Shown here: positions 62,142-64,000 of the stretch, piece by piece
Numbering within the stretch: the stretch's first letter is position 1
How the letters are laid out: the number at the start of each line of letters is the position of its first letter
Source: Trichomonas vaginalis G3
Lineage: Eukaryota > Parabasalia > Trichomonadida > Trichomonadidae
Length of the DNA: 64,000 nucleotides
Reading direction: 5' to 3'
Assembly (NCBI RefSeq): GCF_026262505.1
Contig: NC_067206.1
Location: forward strand, 8,212,879 to 8,276,878
Translations under genes and position numbers: made by a program
Notes under the pieces: model-generated
Databases searched by the model: none
What the model saw: only the letters and a program-made list of their open reading frames with translations
Told to the model about the DNA's origin: nothing

Positions 62142-62780
62142 TAACATATGAATAAAAAATAAATGGATTTAATTTTTTTATCAGTTTCAATAGATTACAG
62201 TTATTTTTATTTTCTACAATATCTCATTACCAAATCGTTTTAACTCTTTGTATATCAAAGAATAATAATAAGTGACCTGTAATAACCATACTCATAATGG
62301 ATTAGACCTCAAATTATTTAAAATGTCAATATTATTAAATTACAATTTCTTTTTTCTAATAGATTTTAACTAGCCAATCATGATTACAAATATTGTAGCC
62401 TTCATTAACTCATAATATCGAAGAATATAACTTATATTCATGGACAATTTGTGATTAATTTCCAATAATATATAAAACCGACTCAAATTAATCATGTTGG
62501 CATTAGCGCGCATCGATGCTCAATCTACCTGTAGTATTATAAGCTTATATTCCTATTTTTCAGCATTAAAATTGTGAATTACGTAATTTTGTCATAGTTT
62601 TACGTAATTTTAATTTTTTTTGATAAGAAAAAAATGACTTTAAGAAAAAACGAGATCACTCATAATCTTTTTCTCAGAAAACTGCAGAGTATACAACAAA
62701 TGTACTCAAACGTGCATTAAGCACAATACCTGGTCCCCATTTCGCTCTATGGACCGATAATGGTACAAAAAATAAAGAAA
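62142..62780. other. AT-rich non-coding stretch
   Basis: Very AT-rich. I see no gene, hairpin or repeat worth naming, apart from a short GCGCGCATCGATGC block at about 62506. Confidence 0.5.
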
Positions 62781-62784
62781 AATT

Positions 62785-63076
62785 GCAAAAACGTTCCCAC
62801 TTTTTGAGAGGGATGTTTTGCAAAATAATTTTATGGACATCTCTGGAAAGTTTCATTTCAGTTTGATAATATATCCAACACCTATATAGAAGAGCCTTGC
62901 TGATTTGACCTGAAAGAGCGAAAGTTAGTTTTTTGATTTGAAAACCCTGCAATTTAATATTGTTAAGGACTCAATGTAGAAATATGATATAATATCATGT
63001 AATCTTCTATGTATGAAAGAAAAAAATTTGCAAAACGTACCTCTCAAGAAGTGGGAACGTTTTGCACACTCTCGAA
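62785..63076. repeat. Inverted repeat with arms of about 45 bp
   Basis: TTGCAAAAACGTTCCCACTT followed by TTTGAGAGGGATGTTTTGCA at 62786-62823 is mirrored by TTTGCAAAACGTACCTCTCA then AGAAGTGGGAACGTTTTGCA at 63028-63066. About 200 bp lie between the arms. It may be the ends of a small inverted-repeat element or a large stem-loop. Confidence 0.75.
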
Positions 63077-63338
63077 AATAAACACAATTTCATTAATTAT
63101 TATGCGAAAGGGGAATTGAACATATTTTTATTCAACCAGATAATCCTCAGGCCAACAGATTTCGCAAAGAGAATTTCCCCAAAGTAAATATATATGCGAA
63201 GAATTAAGATTAATCACCGAAAAAACTGATTTTACTTACTTTAATGATTTTGAAGATATGCAAATTATCAGGAAGAAAGCTCAATATAACAAATAAAATA
63301 ATATTCTAATTTGCAAGAATGGGTTTAATGACTACGCA

Positions 63339-63475
63339 CAAATACATAGCCTCATACATATCAACAAAGGTCTTGGGTCTCCGAGGTTCTCAATTTCATC
63401 AGAAACCGCTATATGATAACCAAGCTTACTCAGATCTACACATAAATACATAGCCTCATACATATCAACAAAGGT
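63339..63475. repeat. Direct repeat of 36-38 bp
   Basis: AAATACATAGCCTCATACAT followed by ATCAACAAAGGTCT occurs at 63341-63374 and again at 63442-63475, about 100 bp apart. A short frame crosses it on the minus strand but is not convincing as a gene. Confidence 0.75.
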
Positions 63476-63529
63476 CTCTCTACTCTTAAGTTCCAATTCC
63501 CAAAATTTTATTTTTATATTTATTGGCAA

Positions 63530-64000
63530 AAGGTAAAAGTTCCAAATTATCGTATCGTTAATTTTTAATTTGCTTTCAAATTATATTTTTGTACTTACGT
63601 TCAATTTTTATTTTTAATAAATTATTTATATTAAAATTTCGAAATATTCATAAATACATTCAATTCATATAATAATAGTCAATATCATCGTTTTGAGAAG
63701 ATCAGATCCTACACAAAAACCATGGAGAGGATTGTATTTTCAATGTATGCCTCTGGTCGAGCACTAAAAGCAAAAGCTAGACAGTTTTTAACCTGTATAA
63801 TAAAAATGTATCATATATCTTTTTGGAAAATAAAAACAAATTTTTATTTATTCAATATTATATAAAAAGGTGTTGATATTGCAGGTTTTTCAGTATGTTT
63901 TCCATCCCAATAAAACTCAATATTAATCGATATATCTGAAAAATACGAGGTGTCAAAGTGGTGAATTTCACCTCACTTCGTTTTGCTCCATTAAATTGAC
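63530..64000. other. AT-rich non-coding stretch at window end
   Basis: No gene is seen. A short GGTGTCAAAGTGGTGAATTT and CACCTCACTTCG stretch near the very end may be the edge of another repeat. Confidence 0.45.

Noticed and set aside
63332-63529. 65-codon minus-strand frame
   Set aside because: It spans a direct repeat and shows no domain or supporting context.
1-64000. tRNA or rRNA genes
   Set aside because: No cloverleaf with box A and box B signals or rRNA-like sequence was noticed on either strand; a dedicated scan was not possible.

Overview
The window looks like a chromosome piece from a trichomonad, most likely Trichomonas vaginalis. That is inferred from the AT-rich, intron-free sequence and from several closely related Polinton/Maverick elements that share the gene content known from that genome (protein-primed DNA polymerase B, retroviral-type integrase, packaging ATPase, double-jelly-roll capsid protein). 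No convincing intact host gene is visible. Almost everything is mobile DNA, with elements sitting inside other elements.

Layout. 1-336 is the end of a small hairpin-bearing DNA transposon inserted in a capsid gene. 337-2254 is the right end of Polinton A. 2255-4440 is a broken cellular-type DDE transposase, followed by a palindrome with arms of about 420 bp (4550-5468) and a hairpin-rich spacer. 6445-29079 is Polinton B, the most complete element: it starts with a terminal inverted repeat (TIR) and then carries minor virion proteins, ATPase, a collagen-like fibre with a phage tail-collar-like end, integrase, a KilA-N gene module, polymerase B and capsid genes, and runs into a 100-N gap. A 1,592-bp hairpin transposon sits inside it at 17644-19235. 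29180-41997 holds a related Polinton (C) in the opposite orientation as a head-to-tail repeat of period about 8.77 kb. From 41998 to 49452 the second copy dissolves into a G-rich corrupted sequence. This is not a GC island: it can still be aligned by eye to 33.2-39.4 kb and looks like a base-calling or consensus artefact.

After the second gap, 49553-55072 holds fragments of a second polymerase lineage and a second copy of the KilA-N module. 55472-61310 holds a distinct virus-like element with packaging ATPase, SF3-type helicase, capsid protein and three genes that match a block of Polinton B. It is the most novel-looking part of the window. 61411-64000 is AT-rich DNA with hairpins, inverted and direct repeats, and one ORF fragment with weak armadillo-repeat character.

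How the parts fit. The Polinton genes form a virus-like set: replication (polymerase B, or SF3 helicase in the second lineage), integration (integrase), packaging (ATPase), capsid (major protein plus three or four paralogous minor proteins), fibre, and DNA-binding accessory proteins (KilA-N, T5orf172, DUF3627, HNH). The element copies are old or young fossils: many genes are open, several are broken. Shared small signals recur: a T-rich motif just before many start codons, a longer AT-rich block ahead of the KilA-N module genes, and AGATCT-centred palindromes between genes.
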